Virus record (IMG/VR): IMGVR_UViG_3300044796_000168
Span: 1 to 40,416 of that record
DNA from: a virus
Reading direction: 5' to 3' (one strand)
DNA: 40,416 nt
Shown here: positions 13,370 through 21,284 of the stretch, piece by piece
Layout: the number at the start of each line of letters is the position of its first letter
How positions within the stretch are numbered: the stretch's first letter is position 1
Program-made: the position numbers and the translations under genes
Notes under the pieces: model-generated
Databases searched by the model: none
Seen by the model: only the letters and a program-made list of their open reading frames with translations
What the model was told of the DNA's origin: nothing

Positions 13370-14155
13370 ATGTCTGACGCAACGTCCCCCGGCGTAGTTA
13401 CCTCTGTCGAAAAACTTTCCTGCTATGCAATGAGCTTCGAGTGGGGCGTGGCGGCGCTGGCGGTCTTGCTGCCGGGTATTGCGCTCGGCATCAACTCCAG
13501 CGGTCACTTGGTGCCCGCAGATGATGCCACCGCGATTGCTTCGGTTGGTCGCTGCGCGGTTGCGGTGACTGGAACGACCGAAGGCACGCTGACTGCGCGC
13601 TTCGACCAAGGTATCTTCCGATGGGCAGCGGGAACCAATCCGCCCACCAACGCGAACCGCGGCCAGCTCTGTTACTGGCAGGACGATCAAACCGTCACCA
13701 TGACACCGACCGGTGTGGCGCCTGCCGGCACCGTCGAAGGTGTGGATTCGCAAGGCGTGTATGTCTTGACCGCGCTCGGCCTCAACGGCTCGGAAGGTGC
13801 GGCTTCGGCTGAAACCGTCCTCAACCTCTACTTGGCCGATTTGGTTGGCGCGGATGCGAAGTCGTATTACATCGTCGCGCCCTTCGCTGCGACGATCACC
13901 AAGCTCGAAACCATCTTGAACGCTGCGCTCACCACCGGCAACGCCGTGGCCACCGCATCGATCAACGGCACGCCGATCACCGGCGGTGCGGTCACGATGG
14001 TGCAATCGGCTTCGGCTGCCGGTCAAGAGAACACTGCATCGCCATCGGCTGCCAACGTGGTCGCCGCCGGTGACAAGATTTCCGTCACGATCAGCGGCAC
14101 GCAAGCCAGCACGTCGGCAAGCGCGAATCTTTCGATTTACCTCGCGCCGCTGTAA
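13370..14155 (+). CDS. probable capsid decoration protein
   Basis: A 261-residue protein between scaffold and major capsid protein, the usual place of a head decoration protein. Residues about 1-130 resemble small DUF2190-like head proteins (GRCAVAVTGTTEGTLTARFD, GIFRWAAGTNPPTNANRGQL, LCYWQDDQTVTMTP). The second half (about 145-261) is a Thr/Ala/Ser-rich beta-domain (YYIVAPFAATITKLETIL onward) of fibre-like character. It may thus be a decoration protein with a displayed extra domain. An AGAGCAAAAAATG site and the hairpin at 13314 precede it. Confidence 0.65.
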   Translation: MSDATSPGVVTSVEKLSCYAMSFEWGVAALAVLLPGIALGINSSGHLVPADDATAIASVGRCAVAVTGTTEGTLTARFDQGIFRWAAGTNPPTNANRGQLCYWQDDQTVTMTPTGVAPAGTVEGVDSQGVYVLTALGLNGSEGAASAETVLNLYLADLVGADAKSYYIVAPFAATITKLETILNAALTTGNAVATASINGTPITGGAVTMVQSASAAGQENTASPSAANVVAAGDKISVTISGTQASTSASANLSIYLAPL

Positions 14156-14171
14156 TTTCGGTTCGTAACTC

Positions 14172-14188
14172 CGCGGTCGCTCCCCGCG
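14172..14188 (+). promoter_or_regulatory. hairpin with TCGCTCC loop upstream of capsid gene
   Basis: A 5-bp stem (CGCGG/CCGCG) closes the same 7-base loop TCGCTCC seen at 13319-13325. TAACAATTTTTT and a strong AAAGGAG ribosome site follow. The stems differ between the two copies while pairing and loop are kept, which points to selection on RNA structure. Confidence 0.5.
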
Positions 14189-14224
14189 TAACAATTTTTT
14201 GGTCTTCAAAGGAGCTGCTGCGAC

Positions 14225-15172
14225 ATGGCAACGATTATCACGCAACCGGTACTCAATTCGCTGCGCACGACGTTCACAGCGGCCTTTTGGAACGTGTTCA
14301 ACAACACGCCCAAATGGTTCGACAAAATCTCGACAGAGATCCCGTCCGCCAGCATCAGCAATACGTACGGTTGGATCATGGATCAATTCGCGATGCGCGA
14401 GTGGATCGGTCCCCGCGTTGCGCAGAACATGCAAGAGCACGCACAAGTCATCGTGAACAAGCTGTGGGAAGAAACGGCCAAGCTCAGACGCACGGACGTG
14501 GAAGACGACAACCTTGGCGTCTTCTCCAAGTTCGTCATGCCGAGCATGGCGCGCGCAGCCGCGAAGCACCCCGACACTCGCTTGTCGCAAGTCATTCTCG
14601 GCAACGGTACTTGCTTTGACGGCAAGGCGTTCTTCGCGAACAACCACCCCACGTTCAACAACACGGGGACCGGCAACACCACCTATTCCAACCTCATCAC
14701 CGGCACTGGCTTGGATGGCGCGGGCGCGAACAGCGTGCGTGCGCAGATGGCCGGCTTCACGGGTGAGAACAACTTGCCGCTTGGTGTGCGTGGCAACTTG
14801 CTGATCGTTCCGCCGGCACTGGAGAACGCGGCCAACGTCATCGCGAACAGCGAAACGTATGCCATCCCGACTGTGACGAGCGGTCTTGCTCCGACCTCGA
14901 ACAGCGCCACCGTGTACAACCCGATGAAGGGTACGTTCACGGTGCTCGTGGTGCCCGAGCTCGCCGGCAACGACACGACTTGGTACATGGCCGACACGAC
15001 CAAGCCGGTCATGCCGTTCGTCTACCAGCCCCGCATCCCGCTCGAATTGACCGCGCGCTTCAACCCCGAAGATCCTTCGGTGTTCGAGCTCGACCAATAT
15101 GTTTGGGGTGGCCGCGCTCGTTACGAGCTCGGTTTCTCGCTGCCCTACCTTTGCGTCAAAGTCACCGCCTAA
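14225..15172 (+). CDS. major capsid protein (Mu gpT type)
   Basis: A 315-residue protein with the look of Mu gpT: MATIITQPVLNSLRTTFTAA at the start, FDKISTEIPSASISNTYGWI, MREWIGPRVAQNM, then GVFSKFVMPSMARAAAKHPD, GKAFFANNHPTFN and GNLLIVPPALENAANVIANS. The C-terminal part (LTARFNPEDPSVFELDQYVW) is also typical. It forms the icosahedral shell with the HK97 fold. It has a strong ribosome site, as expected for the most abundant protein. Confidence 0.92.
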   Translation: MATIITQPVLNSLRTTFTAAFWNVFNNTPKWFDKISTEIPSASISNTYGWIMDQFAMREWIGPRVAQNMQEHAQVIVNKLWEETAKLRRTDVEDDNLGVFSKFVMPSMARAAAKHPDTRLSQVILGNGTCFDGKAFFANNHPTFNNTGTGNTTYSNLITGTGLDGAGANSVRAQMAGFTGENNLPLGVRGNLLIVPPALENAANVIANSETYAIPTVTSGLAPTSNSATVYNPMKGTFTVLVVPELAGNDTTWYMADTTKPVMPFVYQPRIPLELTARFNPEDPSVFELDQYVWGGRARYELGFSLPYLCVKVTA

Positions 15173-15198
15173 TCCTCTGGGTCGTGAGGTCATGAGCA

Positions 15199-15675
15199 GT
15201 GGCAAACGTCTATGTCAGCAACGTGATGTTCTTCGCCCGGTGCGTCGCAGCACTGAAGACGGCGGACCCCACGATCGTCACGAACGCGGGCATTGACGCG
15301 TCGGGCATTGCTGACGGTTTTCTCTCCAAGCGTTTCAAGCTCCCGCTCGTTGCTCCGTTCGATACGGGGCTGGTCTACAACGTCTTCAACCTGATGCAGT
15401 ATCAGGTGGCGTCCGAGATCGGTTACCGGCCACAGTCAGGGCAGAACGTGATCTTGGACGACAAGAACACGGCGGCGCTCAAGTGGCTGGCGCAGGTTTC
15501 CACAGGTCTCGTTGAATTGCCGTTGCAGGTCGATTCGAGCCCGCAGGTGGACGAAGAGGGCACGCTGGCGATGAGCGGCGTCAAGGTGGACTTCGCCATG
15601 ACCACGGGCTTTGCAAGCGGCTGCTGCGGCTCGTGCGGCTGTTCTCCGTGCATTTGCTCGGGCGGGTGGTTCTGA
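15199..15675 (+). CDS. head completion protein (Mu gp36-like) with Cys-rich tail
   Basis: A 158-residue protein from a GTG start. By position and pattern (ADGFLSKRFKLPLVAPFD, VASEIGYRPQSGQN, LKWLAQVSTGLVELPLQV) it corresponds to the DUF1320/gp36 head-tail connector that docks below the portal. Unusually it ends in a cysteine-rich tail (CCGSCGCSPCIC, six Cys in twelve residues), which I do not know from this family. It overlaps the next gene by TGATG. Confidence 0.75.
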   Translation: MANVYVSNVMFFARCVAALKTADPTIVTNAGIDASGIADGFLSKRFKLPLVAPFDTGLVYNVFNLMQYQVASEIGYRPQSGQNVILDDKNTAALKWLAQVSTGLVELPLQVDSSPQVDEEGTLAMSGVKVDFAMTTGFASGCCGSCGCSPCICSGGWF

Positions 15676-16133
15676 TGAACGCCAAACGCTTCTCCGCTGT
15701 CATGCGCAAGATGGCCAAGATCCCGTCGCAGCAGGCGGCGGCGATTTCGCGCGACCTCAAAAAAGAGATTGAGCGCAGCATGGACGCGAGCCAAGACCCG
15801 TACGGCAAGCCATGGCAAGCAACGAGCAACGGTGGTCGGACCCAGCTCAAAAAGAGCGGGCGCGGTCGTGCGTCCATCGTGGTCGCGCCAACGGCCGGCG
15901 CGGGAATCAGGATCACGGTGGGCAAGCTGTACATGGTGTTTCACCAATTCGGCGGCAAGAGCCACCTGCGCGGCCACAAGAAGCACCCGGACTTTGGACG
16001 CGACCGTGACCAAGGTGGCAAGCGCAATCGGCCGCCGAAGCGCTCATTCTTGCCGTTCGATGTGATGCCGTCGCGGTGGAGCAAGATCATTTTGAAGCGC
16101 TATCAAAGTGCCGCAGCGGAGTTGCTGCGATGA
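15675..16133 (+). CDS. virion morphogenesis protein (Mu gpG-like tail completion)
   Basis: A 152-residue basic protein. QQAAAISRDLKKEIERSMDA, then DPYGKPWQATSNG and YMVFHQFGGKSHLRGHKKH resemble the phage virion morphogenesis family (Mu gpG, P2 gpS). Such proteins complete the tail tip or head-tail joint. The C-terminus with PPKRSFLPF fits the same family. I use the ATG in the TGATG overlap rather than an upstream TTG/ATG within the previous gene. Confidence 0.8.
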   Translation: MNAKRFSAVMRKMAKIPSQQAAAISRDLKKEIERSMDASQDPYGKPWQATSNGGRTQLKKSGRGRASIVVAPTAGAGIRITVGKLYMVFHQFGGKSHLRGHKKHPDFGRDRDQGGKRNRPPKRSFLPFDVMPSRWSKIILKRYQSAAAELLR

Positions 16134-16735
16134 CTCTTCAAACCGATTCCGTCGTTGGGACGAGCGTTTCCGAACAGCTGATTGACACTGTGTTTGCATC
16201 GTTGCTCGCGTTGGACGCGACGATCAATTGCAAGCTCGGGCGCCGCGCATCGGAAGACTATTCGGGTCCGCACACCGTCGTGGCCATTCCTCTTGGTGCG
16301 CCGACAATCGACAACGTAAATATGAAGCCCGGCGGCTCGCCGTGGAGTACCACACAGGGGCGTCAGCTGATGATCCGCCACTTCCGTATCGAGTGGCGCT
16401 GTCACGACGGGCCAACGCAGCCCGGATTGATCCCGGACTTCACCAACGCCGAAGCGCTTTACCTCAACGTGCTTGTGGCGATTCGCCAAGCCATCGATCC
16501 TAGTGGCACCCCGTTCCACAATGCGGTGCAGTTCGAGGACGAGCGGTGGGACGATCAGCAAGAGGGCGAGGACAGCTACGAGCGCAACGGCACGCTGATC
16601 AAATTTTTTACGGTTATGGACCTCCCGGTTTACGATGCAGCACCAACGATGGTTCCATTGACCGCCAATCCACCCATCGTTACAACGGTGACTCAGCAGG
16701 ATCAGACCGTGACGATCAACCAAGGAGCCACGTAA
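16130..16735 (+). CDS. probable tail terminator / connector (Mu gp37-like)
   Basis: A 201-residue protein between the gpG-like and sheath genes. VSEQLIDTVFASLLALDA, DYSGPHTVVAIPLGAP, MIRHFRIEWRCHDG and NGTLIKFFTVMDLPVYDA suggest the mixed alpha/beta fold of tail terminators. The Thr-rich C-terminus looks like a flexible tail. It would cap the tube and join it to the head. Function is inferred mainly from order. It begins in an ATGA overlap. Confidence 0.65.
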   Translation: MTLQTDSVVGTSVSEQLIDTVFASLLALDATINCKLGRRASEDYSGPHTVVAIPLGAPTIDNVNMKPGGSPWSTTQGRQLMIRHFRIEWRCHDGPTQPGLIPDFTNAEALYLNVLVAIRQAIDPSGTPFHNAVQFEDERWDDQQEGEDSYERNGTLIKFFTVMDLPVYDAAPTMVPLTANPPIVTTVTQQDQTVTINQGAT

Positions 16736-17229
16736 TGGGAAAGAACGACCCGAAGCCGCAGGACGAAACGACAGCTGCACCGGCGGTTATTCCCGCACCG
16801 GCTCCAGACGTTGCACCGCTGACCGTGGCGGAGCTCGCGGAGAAGCATGGGCACTCAAACCCCGCTCCAGTGCAGGGCGACACGCCCTTTACGCCGCTCC
16901 ACCTCTTGGCCGATTCTCTCAACGGATGGACGCGCCACAAGGCGTACAAGTCCGAAGATGTCACGCTGTCCGATGCGGACTACTTGGCCGCGATCGAAGC
17001 CGCGAAGAATGGCGTTGCGCACTCGCCGGCCAACAAGCGCCCGCTCACGGTGTTCACCAAGGAGCAGGCCGAAGCGAAGATGGCAGCGGACCTCGCCGCT
17101 ACGATCGCTGCGCGCAAAAAGAAGCCGGTTGGAAAGAAGTTCAACCCAGGCCAGGCGCATCAACTCGTGATGCAAAAGGCTCGTTCTCTCGCGCAATCTA
17201 GCGGCGTGAAATTGAAAGGTGGTCGCTAA
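16735..17229 (+). CDS. hypothetical virion protein (Mu gp38 position)
   Basis: A 164-residue protein with an AAGGAG ribosome site and a TAATG overlap with the previous stop. The N-terminus is Pro/Ala-rich and probably disordered (about 1-35). A middle region carries LLADSLNGWTRHKAYKSEDV, and the C-terminus is very basic (ARKKKPVGKKFNPGQAHQLV). By place it corresponds to Mu gp38, a small protein just before the sheath, but I see no clear similarity. It may bind DNA or the acidic tail lumen. Confidence 0.6.
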   Translation: MGKNDPKPQDETTAAPAVIPAPAPDVAPLTVAELAEKHGHSNPAPVQGDTPFTPLHLLADSLNGWTRHKAYKSEDVTLSDADYLAAIEAAKNGVAHSPANKRPLTVFTKEQAEAKMAADLAATIAARKKKPVGKKFNPGQAHQLVMQKARSLAQSSGVKLKGGR

Positions 17230-18683
17230 TGGTTTTCCCAAAGCAGACACTGACCGTTCTCGATCCCGGTATCCCGCTCGCGGCGGTCGGCGGCATTCCG
17301 CCGCTCATGACTGGTTGCGCATGGGGCGGCTCTACGCCGGTCAACACCGTGTCGCAGATCAACGACATCTCGCAGGTGCGAGCACTGATCGGCTACGGCC
17401 CGCTTGCTGAAGACATTGCGCTCGCGCTGCAAGTGGCCGGCGGCCCGATCAATTTCATCATCCACAACGTGACCGGGTCGGCGTTGACGTCGCAGGCCAT
17501 GACGCACGTGGGGACAGGATCGGTTGTCGCGACGCTCAGCGGAACGCCAAAGGACCGATACGGCGTGATGGTGTCGGTCATCGCAGGCGGAACGGTGGGA
17601 ACGGCCACGTTCCAATTCTCGCTCGACAACTGGGTGGCGGATGCTCCGAACGTCCCGGCGACGCAATCGAATACGTATCTCACCGCCGCCACGTTCGTGA
17701 TTCCGAATTCGGGATTGACGATCAATTTCGCCACCGGCACCTACGTGGCCGGCGATACGTTCTATTTCGCCACCACGCCGGGCGAACCGGGAACCACCGA
17801 CTTGGGTGGCGTCAACACGGCGATTGTCGCTGACACGTCGTTGGCGGTGGACCTGTGGCAAGTGTCGGGCGCGCAAGCGACCTATACGGGCGGCGGCGCC
17901 ATTGCTGCAGCGTTTGAGGGGTACTTGGCCGGTCTCACGCAAGGCTACCGTTACGCCCGAGGGTTGATCGATGTCGGCAGCGGTGACACCGAAGCGAACG
18001 TTCACACCGAAGCATCGGCGTGGACCGGCGTGCGTGTGTTGCCGTGCTACGGTTACGAGCTCGCCACAAGCGCATTGCCGTTCGAGGGGTACAGCACGCG
18101 CAAGACTTCGTGTGTGTCGAGCATCGGCGCTCGTGCACAGGCCGAAGAGATTTCCAGCGACCTCTCGCGCACCGCCGCGGGCGCGTGCTCGGAAGCGCTG
18201 TTCATCTACTTCGACGGATTCTTGAATCAGCAGCTCGATGCGGATCAGATTTCCACGATGCGCACGTGGACCGGCAAGGCCGGATTCTGGATCGCTGGCG
18301 GCAAGTTGAAGTGCTCGTTCGGCTCCGACTTCACCGATCTGCAATTCGGGCGCGTGATGGATACGGCTTGCCTCACCACGTACAACGGTCAGTTTCCGTT
18401 GCAGTCCGCGATTTTCCGCGCCACGAGCACTGGCACGATCGATCCGCGGGATGCGTCCTACGCCGAGCGCGGCGTTCAAGGACAGCTTGACGATGCGCTC
18501 TTGTCGCCGATCAACAGCGCCGGCACGTCGGGCCATGTCTCGGCGGTCGCGTATTCGATCAGCCTCTCGAACAACATCGTGGAAACGATGCAGCTCGTTT
18601 CGAGCGTGGCGATTGTTCCGCTTGGCTACGCCAAGTTGATCAGCACCACGCTCGCGTACCAACTTTCCAACGTGGGAGCGTAA
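17229..18683 (+). CDS. tail sheath protein
   Basis: A 484-residue protein in the Mu gpL place. FPKQTLTVLDPGIPLAAVGG at the start, INDISQVRALIGYGPLAEDI (typical of sheath domain I) and a C-terminal region GFWIAGGKLKCSFGSDFTDL, TACLTTYNGQFPLQSAIFRA support a sheath. The C-terminal LVSSVAIVPLGYAKLISTTL would form the donated strand region. Contraction drives the tube through the envelope. Its presence shows the phage is a myovirus. A TAATG overlap joins it to the gene before. Confidence 0.83.
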   Translation: MVFPKQTLTVLDPGIPLAAVGGIPPLMTGCAWGGSTPVNTVSQINDISQVRALIGYGPLAEDIALALQVAGGPINFIIHNVTGSALTSQAMTHVGTGSVVATLSGTPKDRYGVMVSVIAGGTVGTATFQFSLDNWVADAPNVPATQSNTYLTAATFVIPNSGLTINFATGTYVAGDTFYFATTPGEPGTTDLGGVNTAIVADTSLAVDLWQVSGAQATYTGGGAIAAAFEGYLAGLTQGYRYARGLIDVGSGDTEANVHTEASAWTGVRVLPCYGYELATSALPFEGYSTRKTSCVSSIGARAQAEEISSDLSRTAAGACSEALFIYFDGFLNQQLDADQISTMRTWTGKAGFWIAGGKLKCSFGSDFTDLQFGRVMDTACLTTYNGQFPLQSAIFRATSTGTIDPRDASYAERGVQGQLDDALLSPINSAGTSGHVSAVAYSISLSNNIVETMQLVSSVAIVPLGYAKLISTTLAYQLSNVGA

Positions 18684-18686
18684 GCC

Positions 18687-19151
18687 ATGCCCTTGATTGC
18701 ACCGCTGATTAACGGTCACCGCTACAGCTACGCATCGATCGAGCTCGCGCTCCAAATCGGTACGGGGCCAGTGCAGATCATCACAGACGTGGACGACATC
18801 AGCTACAGCGAATCGCTGGAGCTGGCGTTCAAGCAAGGCACCTCGCGCACGCCGCTCGGTTGGACCTCGGGTAACTACACGCCGGGCGACTGCGCCTTGC
18901 AGCTTGGCAAGAGCACGTTCACCCAGCTCGTGTTGAACATTGGTCCCGGCTGGCTCGGGATCAATCTCAATTGCAACATCGCCTATGCGGACATCGGCGA
19001 AATCGTCACTGTCGATACGTTGGTGGCGAGAATCGTTGGCGTTGAGGATGGCCACTCGTACGGGCCGGACCCGCTGCATTCTTCGCTCAAGCTCAAGCCG
19101 TTCACGATCTTGCGCAACGGCATTGCACCCATGCTGAACCGTGTGTTTTAA
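18687..19151 (+). CDS. tail tube protein
   Basis: A 154-residue protein directly after the sheath, the standard site of the tube gene (Mu gpM). It is beta-rich: GHRYSYASIELALQIGTGPV at the start, ISYSESLELAFKQGTSRTPL and a C-terminal SSLKLKPFTILRNGI. The VDDISYSESLE stretch resembles tube proteins of the Mu/DUF3277 type. It polymerises into the inner tube around the tape measure protein. Confidence 0.75.
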   Translation: MPLIAPLINGHRYSYASIELALQIGTGPVQIITDVDDISYSESLELAFKQGTSRTPLGWTSGNYTPGDCALQLGKSTFTQLVLNIGPGWLGINLNCNIAYADIGEIVTVDTLVARIVGVEDGHSYGPDPLHSSLKLKPFTILRNGIAPMLNRVF

Positions 19152-19155
19152 GCAC

Positions 19156-19173
19156 CGTGGAGGATAACCCACG
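19156..19173 (+). promoter_or_regulatory. hairpin enclosing the chaperone ribosome site
   Basis: CGTGG (19156-19160) pairs with CCACG (19169-19173) around an 8-base loop. The GGAGG ribosome site (19159-19163) spans the 5' arm and loop, and the ATG follows directly at 19174. Partial masking of the site would lower translation of the tail chaperone relative to the tube protein. Confidence 0.4.
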
Positions 19174-19500
19174 ATGGATGACACACAGATCGCGAAGCTG
19201 AAGGACCAACACGGTGCGGACTTGGCGCTTGTCGAGGCCAACGACGGAACGGAATTGGTTTTCAAAAAACCGGCACGGGCGGAGTATAACCGTTGGTTCA
19301 ACAAGCGCGAAGAAGACCCGAGCGGTGCGGCACTTCAACTCGCCGCCTCTTGCTTGGTGCATCCCGCTTACGACCAAATGATCTTGGCGCTCGACAAGCA
19401 GCCGGCTCTTTTGATGGGCGGCGGTGGTATCAGCGCCGCACTGATCTTGCTCGCCGGTGTGCAAGATGGCGGGGAGATCCGCAAACCAAAAAAGCTTTAG
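19174..19500 (+). CDS. tail assembly chaperone, short form (gpG-type)
   Basis: A 108-residue protein between tube and tape measure genes. LALVEANDGTELVFKKPARA and EYNRWFNKREEDPSGAALQL resemble Mu gp41-type chaperones. The C-terminus is rich in Gly and hydrophobic residues. It ends four codons beyond the start of a slippery A-run. Such proteins coat the tape measure protein during tail assembly and are absent from the virion. Confidence 0.75.
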   Translation: MDDTQIAKLKDQHGADLALVEANDGTELVFKKPARAEYNRWFNKREEDPSGAALQLAASCLVHPAYDQMILALDKQPALLMGGGGISAALILLAGVQDGGEIRKPKKL

Positions 19501-19661
19501 CGCGCGCCCGCGTTGACTCCACCTATGCGGCCGACTGCCTCTTGGCGTTGTTCGGTCACGGTGGGGAACACGATGACGCGCAGATCGGTGCTCTCCTGAT
19601 TGCTGAGTTTTTGAGGACAGCTAGAGATTGGGACTACAATACCTTCAAACGAGAGTGGTGA
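19174..19661 (+). CDS. tail assembly chaperone, -1 frameshift product (gpGT-type)
   Basis: Ribosomes slipping back one base at A AAA AAG (19488-19494) would add 55 residues in the -1 frame (ALARARVDSTYAADCLLALF onward, ending NTFKREW), giving 162 residues. A frame with no independent start follows immediately and ends 3 bases before the tape measure start. This is the conserved lambda G/GT arrangement, also present in Mu-like phages. The extension would bind the tape measure protein. The efficiency of slippage is unknown. Confidence 0.8.
19488..19494 (+). promoter_or_regulatory. programmed -1 frameshift slippery site
   Basis: The heptamer A AAA AAG is in the correct phase (CCA AAA AAG in the zero frame), identical to one of the most slippery E. 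coli sites (dnaX type). The zero-frame stop TAG is one codon downstream. A GC-rich stretch (19499-19515) follows and could form a stimulating structure. Confidence 0.85.
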
Positions 19662-19664
19662 TGC

Positions 19665-21284
19665 GTGGCTGACCTCGGCGTAAACATCAAAGCGAATGAC
19701 GAATTTGAAAAGTCAGCGCTTGCCACTGCCGCCGCTCTCGATGCGATCGCCAAGCAAGAAGAGAAGATCAACGCCTTGTCGGCGAAGCTTGGCGTCAGCT
19801 CGCAAAAGGTAGGCGCCGCACAAAAACACATCGCGGCGCAAAATCTCGCCGACGAAAAGAAGCTTGTCGCCGAAGGTCAGGCACGCACCAAAGCCGAAGA
19901 AGAGCACAGCGCAAAGCTCAAAGACGGAGCTGTTGCCTTTGGCGTTTTCACCGCCGGTGCAGTCGCCGCCGTTGCAGCCACATACGAGCTCGGTAAATCG
20001 ATCGCCGAAGCGGCCTTTGAAGCGGACAAGACTCGGCGCGGCACGGCGGCGATGATCAACGCGTTCACTGGCGGCAACGGCCCAGAGGTCATGAAGCAGC
20101 TCGACGTGTACGCGGACACGCTCGGGCAGTCGATCGACGAGACACGGGCCAAGTTCGTGGAGTTTCGGCGCGCCGGTGTGAATGACGAGGTTTCGGCGAA
20201 TCTGATCAAGATGCGTGCAGACCTCATGGCGATCGGTTTCACCGCCGCGCAGGCCGACAAAGAGATTCAGCCCGTGCTTTCCGCCGGCCACAACACGGCG
20301 ATGGCGAACTATGCGCTCAAGGCGATCTCCGTTCACTACGGCAACATCGGCGATGGCGCGAAGGCGGCGGCCTACGCCATTTCCAGTGTTGAAGGCGCGC
20401 AGAACAAAATCAAAAACGCAGGAACCGAAGCGCTCGCGGACATGTGGGAAGAGATTGGCCCATCGGTCGGCAAAGCTGCCAACGAGCTCGCCGACTTCGG
20501 CGTGGAGCTTTTGAAGTCGGACGAAGGCAAAGAGGCAATCCATGGCATTGAAGCGGCATTCAAAGCGCTCCCCGGCGCTGTGAAGGGCGCGATCGATGGG
20601 ATCAAGACCGCTTACAATTTCATCGTGGACAACAAGGCGTCGGTGGTTGCGGCGCTCGGCGTGATTGGCGTGGCACTCGCTGTCACTTTCGGCCCTGCGG
20701 TGGTTGCGGCCGGGCTTGCAGCGGCGGCGTTCCTCGCTGTCCCGCTTGCGGTGACCGCCGCAGCCGTTGCCATCGGCGCGGGAGTCAAAGCGATATCGGA
20801 CAATTGGGATACGCTCAAAGACGCCACCTTTGGCGATTTCGTATCGTGGGGCGCAAGCCTCGTTGATGGGCTCGTGGAAGGTCTCAAGGGAGCTGCCGGG
20901 AAGGCCCTGGACGCGGTCACAGGGCTGGCGAAGGACGTTGCCGGGGGCTTCGCGTCTGCGCTCGGCATTCACTCGCCCAGCACCGTTTTCGCGGGTTATG
21001 GCGCCAACACGGTCGAGGGTTACAACAAAGGCCAAGAGGCGGCGATCAGCGCCGACCCTCCGCCGTTGCAAGCTGCGGCCGGCGCGGCGCCCGCGTCTTC
21101 GATGCAGCCACCGGCAATCATGCGGCAGCAAGATTCGTCCGGCGGCGGTGGTGGTGGGGTGAACGTGACGATCCAACACCTGAGCGTACAGGGCGGCGGC
21201 TCGGCGGAAGATAACGCCCGCGCCATTCGCCAAGAGTTTCAGCTGCTCTTTCAAGCTATGCAGCTTTCACAAGGGGGCGCGTGA
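19665..21284 (+). CDS. tape measure protein
   Basis: A 539-residue protein from a GTG start. The N-terminal 100 residues are coiled coil (ATAAALDAIAKQEEKINALS). A central helical part carries EVMKQLDVYADTLGQSIDET. A long hydrophobic stretch follows (about 325-375, VVAALGVIGVALAVTFGPAV). The C-terminal IHSPSTVFAGYGANTVEGYN is typical of tape measure ends. It fixes tail length; at about 0.15 nm per residue the tail would be roughly 80 nm (family rule, not measured). Confidence 0.88.
   Translation: MADLGVNIKANDEFEKSALATAAALDAIAKQEEKINALSAKLGVSSQKVGAAQKHIAAQNLADEKKLVAEGQARTKAEEEHSAKLKDGAVAFGVFTAGAVAAVAATYELGKSIAEAAFEADKTRRGTAAMINAFTGGNGPEVMKQLDVYADTLGQSIDETRAKFVEFRRAGVNDEVSANLIKMRADLMAIGFTAAQADKEIQPVLSAGHNTAMANYALKAISVHYGNIGDGAKAAAYAISSVEGAQNKIKNAGTEALADMWEEIGPSVGKAANELADFGVELLKSDEGKEAIHGIEAAFKALPGAVKGAIDGIKTAYNFIVDNKASVVAALGVIGVALAVTFGPAVVAAGLAAAAFLAVPLAVTAAAVAIGAGVKAISDNWDTLKDATFGDFVSWGASLVDGLVEGLKGAAGKALDAVTGLAKDVAGGFASALGIHSPSTVFAGYGANTVEGYNKGQEAAISADPPPLQAAAGAAPASSMQPPAIMRQQDSSGGGGGGVNVTIQHLSVQGGGSAEDNARAIRQEFQLLFQAMQLSQGGA

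Noticed and set aside
14172-14204. Simple transcription terminator between decoration and capsid genes
   Set aside because: The stem is only 5 bp and the T-run is separated by six bases; full termination before the capsid gene would make no sense without a new promoter, so I list it as a regulatory hairpin.
13187-15205. 672-codon minus-strand frame
   Set aside because: It lies wholly antisense to scaffold, decoration and capsid genes; high-GC codon bias keeps antisense frames open. Its Arg/His-rich product is typical of shadows.
17226-19304. 692-codon minus-strand frame
   Set aside because: Antisense to the sheath and tube genes; same Arg-rich shadow composition and no ribosome site.
19713-21254. 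513-codon minus-strand frame
   Set aside because: Antisense to the tape measure gene, which has clear family features.
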